Assembly: GCA_002418285.1 (NCBI GenBank)
Contig: DIDT01000054.1
Location: 1 to 8,914 of the forward strand
Direction of reading: 5' to 3'
DNA length: 8,914 nucleotides
Source of the DNA: Phycisphaerales bacterium UBA5793
GTDB lineage: Bacteria; Planctomycetota; Phycisphaerae; Phycisphaerales; UBA5793
This document shows, piece after piece, positions 6,587 to 8,914 of this stretch (position 1 is the first letter of the stretch; each line of letters opens with the position of its first letter). Below the pieces are notes generated by a model that ran no database searches, had not been told where the DNA came from, and was given only the letters and a program-made list of their open reading frames with translations. Position numbers and translations under genes: made by a program.

Positions 6587-7777
6587 TCATTTGTCCGTGA
6601 CATCATCGATGTCGATGGGCGGCGGATCATGAGCATCGCGCTGCGGCGGTGCGCCCTCCACCGGTCCTTCTGGCGGAGGCGCCATCGGCTCGCCATCGTC
6701 TTCGAGCCACTGATCCAGTTCCGCATCCGCCTCGTCATCCTGCAGGTACGTCGGCAGGGGGAAGCGCAGCGGATCGATCTTGTACAACTCCTCGTCGAGT
6801 TGGCGGGTGCGCGACGCCATGCCGGGAATGATGTACCACCGTTCGCGGTATTGACTCGTCTGGCCGGGCGCGATCTCGCTGATCGGGCCGAGCAGCGCCG
6901 CTTCGTGTCGCAGGCGAGCGAAGTTCACCGCCACTTCGACGGGCCCCTGCCCCGCTTCGGTCAGCGTCGGATCAGACTCGGGCGTCCATGGCTCGCCGAT
7001 TCGTACGAACCAGTAGCCGCGCCGATGAATTGCAATGACGCGATCGGAAGGCACGGTCGCCTTGAATGTGCCGCCCATGCCGAGAAAGCCGTAGTAGCGC
7101 TTCGTGCGAATCAGTGTCCAGCGACTGCGCGTCTTGGTGATGTTGTCCCAGACTTCCTGAGCGCCGGGATGATTGCTCAGCGTGATCTCGCGATCGCCTT
7201 CGGGAGTAATGACGGCGATGACCGAACCGGGCACGGCAGCGGTGCTCAGCCAGATCCCGCCCCACTGCGGCTGATCGGTTGTGTTTTTCAGGCCGTTGGT
7301 GACCAGGGCCCGCGGGCCGTACTGGTCGCGGCCGAGTTGGAGGCTCTTGATCTCCTGCAGGCCGGAGTCGAGGACGGGGCCGACGGCTTCAAACTCGTTG
7401 AGGCCGTGCAGCGTGGCCAGCGTCGGGCCGGCATCCATCGCCAATGGCGGCGGCCAGGGCTTGGGGTTGCCCTTCGCATCAGCCCACGCGCTTTGCGGGC
7501 TGACCCAGGAGAACATGCCGCCGTAGTAGGTGTACTCATCGCTCGGAGCGGCGGGCTCATCGAGATCCTTCACCCACAGCAGGTTGTACCTGCCGCGCGG
7601 TCCAAACCGGATGAGTCGATCGTGCGTCGTGTCATACTCGGCGACGAGTCCGGAACCGATGATCCGCTGGTGCATACGCGGCTTGTAGGGGCCATAGCAC
7701 CCGACGGCGCCAAGAGCCAGGACACCCGCCACGGCGAGTCTCGAAAGATTGCGCCACGAACTTGAAGACCGGTTCAC
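6587..7777 (-). CDS. DUF4380-like lipoprotein
   Basis: The 396-residue product starts with a lipoprotein signal: Arg at residue 9, a hydrophobic core (LAVAGVLALGAVG) and Cys27 as the probable lipidated residue. The lipobox AVGC is a little off the LAGC norm. The body begins with LVAEYDTTHDRLIRFGP and LLWV (about 44-69), then YYGGMFSWVSPQSAW (84-98) and PWPPPLAMDAGP (107-118). This order matches my memory of DUF4380, a galactose-mutarotase-like beta-sandwich family, so carbohydrate binding is possible but not shown. The middle is beta-rich and the end (from about 350) is acidic and Pro-rich low complexity. The start is GTG, chosen because GGGAGGAG lies five bases before it; the frame extends 36 codons further with no signal-like sequence. 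It follows the FliN-like gene by 104 bases and may share its transcript. Confidence 0.8.
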   Translation of the reverse strand: MNRSSSSWRNLSRLAVAGVLALGAVGCYGPYKPRMHQRIIGSGLVAEYDTTHDRLIRFGPRGRYNLLWVKDLDEPAAPSDEYTYYGGMFSWVSPQSAWADAKGNPKPWPPPLAMDAGPTLATLHGLNEFEAVGPVLDSGLQEIKSLQLGRDQYGPRALVTNGLKNTTDQPQWGGIWLSTAAVPGSVIAVITPEGDREITLSNHPGAQEVWDNITKTRSRWTLIRTKRYYGFLGMGGTFKATVPSDRVIAIHRRGYWFVRIGEPWTPESDPTLTEAGQGPVEVAVNFARLRHEAALLGPISEIAPGQTSQYRERWYIIPGMASRTRQLDEELYKIDPLRFPLPTYLQDDEADAELDQWLEDDGEPMAPPPEGPVEGAPPQRDAHDPPPIDIDDVTDK

Positions 7778-7782
7778 GCTGA

Positions 7783-7790
7783 CTCCTCCC
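7783..7790 (-). promoter_or_regulatory. Ribosome binding site selecting a GTG start
   Basis: GGGAGGAG lies five bases before GTG at 7777. It places the lipoprotein signal at the very N-terminus and argues against the longer in-frame start. Confidence 0.7.
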
Positions 7791-7881
7791 GATGGTCGCC
7801 CGGGTTCGGGCGCAGCGGCCCGTCGGCCGGGGCTGCACCTGCGGGTCAGTTTAGCGCGGCGAGACGGCGATCGAAACCGGG

Positions 7882-8244
7882 TCATTCGGCATCACCTGCC
7901 GGAACCTTGGCTTCTTCGGGATCCAGCGAAGGGGCGCGATCTTCTTCGGGTGTCTCAGCCGCCTCGGGGATCGGCCGGCGGCCTGAGATCGCGTCGATCC
8001 GCTCGCGGAGATCGCCCACGTAGGAGATGCGGATGCCGAAGTTCTCGGTGATCTTGACCGCCGAGCCGACGCCGATGGCGACGTTGTTGACGAGCAGCTC
8101 GAGTTCCTCATCCGCGTTCTTGGCCATCTCGATGATCATGCCGGGCACCCACTGGACGACCTCGTCCACGTGCATGGCCCGCTCGGCAATGCGAACGATC
8201 AGCGGGACCTCGAGTTTGAGTATGGACCTGATATCGGACTTCAT
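7882..8244 (-). CDS. Short FliN/SpoA-domain protein
   Basis: The 120-residue product is almost entirely one SpoA (FliM/FliN C-terminal) domain, residues about 6-86. The pattern follows FliN: ILKLEVPLIVRIAERAMHVDEV, then WVPGMIIEM (32-40), then LLVNNVAIGVGSAVKITENFGIRIS (50-74) in place of the usual N-G-x-L-x-x-G-E-V-V and F-G-V-R-I. The Glu of GEV is replaced by Ser. FliN forms the C-ring of the flagellar switch; relatives (SctQ, SpoA) serve type III secretion. Here the N-terminal region of about 50 residues found in E. coli FliN is missing, and residues 88-120 form an acidic, Pro-rich tail. GAGGAAAG ahead of the ATG supports the start. The neighbour is a lipoprotein, not a flagellar gene. 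It could be a true FliN encoded apart from the main cluster or a diverged SpoA protein; I give no gene symbol for that reason. Confidence 0.85.
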   Translation of the reverse strand: MKSDIRSILKLEVPLIVRIAERAMHVDEVVQWVPGMIIEMAKNADEELELLVNNVAIGVGSAVKITENFGIRISYVGDLRERIDAISGRRPIPEAAETPEEDRAPSLDPEEAKVPAGDAE

Positions 8245-8312
8245 CGTCTTTCCTCTATCGGACAAGTCGGGGCGGGAGTCGAAGAAAAGGCGGCGGCAGT
8301 TGGGCCGGTTGA

Positions 8313-8337
8313 GGGGATGAAGGGGTGAAGGGCTGGG
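8313..8337 (+). repeat. G-quadruplex motif in G-rich imperfect repeat
   Basis: Four G-runs (4, 4, 3 and 3) are separated by loops of 5, 4 and 2 bases, which fits the G3-N1-7 rule. They sit in a series of GGGGTGA-like units. On the minus-strand mRNA the same stretch would be C-rich. Formation in the cell is not shown. Confidence 0.45.
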
Positions 8338-8463
8338 TTGGTGAGGGGTGAGCGGGTGAACCAGACTGACGCGCGAGCAAAGAGTTCGAGGTCCGAGGGG
8401 CGTTTGTCCTCGCTGGCGCGTTGGTCTGGTCGGAGCGTCGAGGGCGATGGGCAGCGAAGCGAT

Positions 8464-8492
8464 CCGACGAGCCGCGACTGTGAGGGAGTCGG
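8464..8492. repeat. REP-like palindromic element
   Basis: The core GAGCCGCGACTGTGAGGG is followed by AGTCGG. CGACT and AGTCG pair around a 7-base loop, or CCGAC and GTCGG pair around a longer one. From memory it resembles a short intergenic repeat (GCCGCGACCGTGAGGGAG) seen in planctomycete genomes. There is only one copy here, so repetition cannot be shown from the window. Confidence 0.35.
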
Positions 8493-8701
8493 TGTTGGGC
8501 GTTGGGCGTGCGTCGAGCGGCCGGCAGACAGGTTGGGCGATCAAGATGACTCATCACCAATAGGTGAGACAGTGCGCCGGCGTGCGCGAACGGAGCCGAT
8601 GGCGCGGCGGTAAGACGGGTGGGATCGATGCTCGAGTTGGCCAGCGCGACAAAAAGTTCGCGGCTGGCGCGGCGGGAATTGCGAAACCAGAAAATGTGCA
8701 A

Positions 8702-8718
8702 CGCAAAGTGCGTGCCAA
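8702..8718 (-). promoter_or_regulatory. Sigma-54 (-24/-12) promoter candidate
   Basis: The minus strand reads TTGGCACGCACTTTGCG. It matches YTGGCACG-N4-TTGC at all fixed positions; only the W after TTGC is G. A start about 12 bases downstream (near 8691) would give a leader of roughly 450 bases before the FliN-like gene. Sigma-54 control of flagellar genes is common in bacteria, which fits, but the long leader is unusual. Confidence 0.6.
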
Positions 8719-8758
8719 CACAGAGATGCACCATGTCGGGAACTTTTCATGCGCGCCG

Positions 8759-8836
8759 GAGCGCTCCTGTGCGCGATTTTTGAGCGCTGGTGTGCGCTGC
8801 GGCGCGCGTTTGTGTAAACGAGCGCCTCTGTGCGGG
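8759..8836. repeat. Three copies of GAGCGC-N3-TGTGCG repeat
   Basis: Copies start at 8759, 8782 and 8820: GAGCGC-TCCT-GTGCG, GAGCGC-TGGT-GTGCG and GAGCGC-CTCT-GTGCG. The gaps between starts are 23 and 38 bases. The first overlaps the perfect palindrome GGAGCGCTCC (8758-8767), and the second can fold by itself (AGCGC/GCGCT). Confidence 0.6.
8801..8826. repeat. Long inverted repeat, 11-bp arms with tetraloop
   Basis: GGCGCGCGTTT - GTGT - AAACGAGCGCC pairs at 10 of 11 positions. No T-run follows on either strand, so it is not a standard terminator; an operator or a structured RNA element is possible. Confidence 0.6.
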
Positions 8837-8884
8837 AGGAATCAGGAATTTTCGTCGATTTTCATTTTTCTGAGGGGGGTCATT

Positions 8885-8906
8885 TTGAGTTTTGCTCAAC
8901 TTTTTT
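8885..8906 (+). terminator. Weak terminator-like hairpin with T6 run
   Basis: TTGAG and CTCAA pair around a 5-base loop and are followed by C and six T. The stem is short and A+T-rich, and no plus-strand gene ends nearby, so this is a weak call. Confidence 0.25.
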
Positions 8907-8914
8907 GCGTTTTC

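Larger units (their letters stand above)
8245..8914. other. Long non-coding region upstream of the FliN-like gene
   Basis: No frame here has both a credible start and a protein-like composition; the longest minus-strand frame is Arg/Pro/Ser-rich and uninterrupted only because of high GC. The region holds G-rich imperfect repeats (8311-8360), a REP-like element (8464-8492), a short GTTGGGC tandem (8494-8507), a sigma-54 promoter match (8702-8718), GC palindromes (8758-8837) and a T-rich right end. Confidence 0.5.

Noticed and set aside
6629..7765. Plus-strand frame of 378 codons opposite the lipoprotein
   Set aside because: It exactly overlays the lipoprotein gene, has no recognisable domain and no ribosome binding site; the lipoprotein signal and GTG with strong ribosome binding site decide the strand.
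7778..7885. Extended N-terminus for the lipoprotein
   Set aside because: The added Arg/Pro-rich residues would hide the lipoprotein signal; the GTG at 7777 has the proper ribosome binding site.
8255..8734. Minus-strand frame of 159 codons upstream of the FliN-like gene
   Set aside because: It would start upstream of the sigma-54 site, has no ribosome binding site, and is a Pro/Arg/Ser/Ala-rich random sequence from GC-rich DNA.
8747..8914. Minus-strand frame open from the right edge (55 codons, Lys/Arg/Gln-rich) as the 3' end of a gene
   Set aside because: It runs straight through the palindrome array, has no recognisable C-terminal domain, and an open run of this length is expected by chance in one of six frames.
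8726..8914. Plus-strand frame open to the right edge (63 codons) and a 22-residue frame at 8749
   Set aside because: No good ribosome binding site, overlap with hairpins, and Cys/Arg-rich content that simply reflects the GAGCGC/TGTGCG repeats.
1..8914. CRISPR array, tRNA, rRNA, insertion sequence, integrase or phage genes
   Set aside because: No regularly spaced repeats with unique spacers, no cloverleaf with acceptor pairing, and no transposase or integrase motifs were found on reading both strands.

Overview
The window looks like a chromosomal piece from a planctomycete, most likely the Phycisphaerae side of the phylum. The base composition is moderately high in GC. It encodes a DUF1573 protein, a pseudopilin-like protein with the FTLIE leader and an H-X9-D C-terminal motif, a DUF4380-like lipoprotein and several secreted proteins of unknown function. 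I see no tRNA, rRNA, transposase, CRISPR array or phage gene. The taxonomic call is inference from gene families, not from a marker gene.

Layout from left to right. (a) 1-580, minus: the N-terminal 193 residues of a secreted beta-rich protein that runs off the left edge. (b) 933-2667, plus: a possible small single-pass membrane protein, then a 491-residue secreted protein of unknown function. (c) 2748-5440, minus: a three-gene set read as cysteine-rich secreted protein, then LolA-like protein with a C-terminal membrane anchor, then membrane-anchored DUF1573 protein. (d) 5786-6562, plus: a stand-alone pseudopilin-like protein. (e) 6587-8244, minus: a small FliN/SpoA-domain protein followed by a DUF4380-like lipoprotein. 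(f) 8245-8914: 670 bases without a credible gene, holding a very good sigma-54 promoter match, a G-quadruplex motif, a REP-like element and an array of GC-rich palindromes.

Almost every product is predicted to be exported or membrane-bound, so the window is mainly envelope biology. The best candidate for an undescribed system is the three-gene set at 2748-5440. A small exported protein with 12 cysteines in its mature part is encoded ahead of a LolA-like protein and a DUF1573 protein, with a hairpin in each intergenic gap and a weaker sigma-54-like site upstream. The second point of interest is the short FliN-like protein: its SpoA domain starts almost at residue 1, it sits beside a lipoprotein rather than flagellar genes, and a near-consensus sigma-54 promoter lies about 450 bases upstream. 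All functional links between genes are inferred from adjacency and sequence features only.
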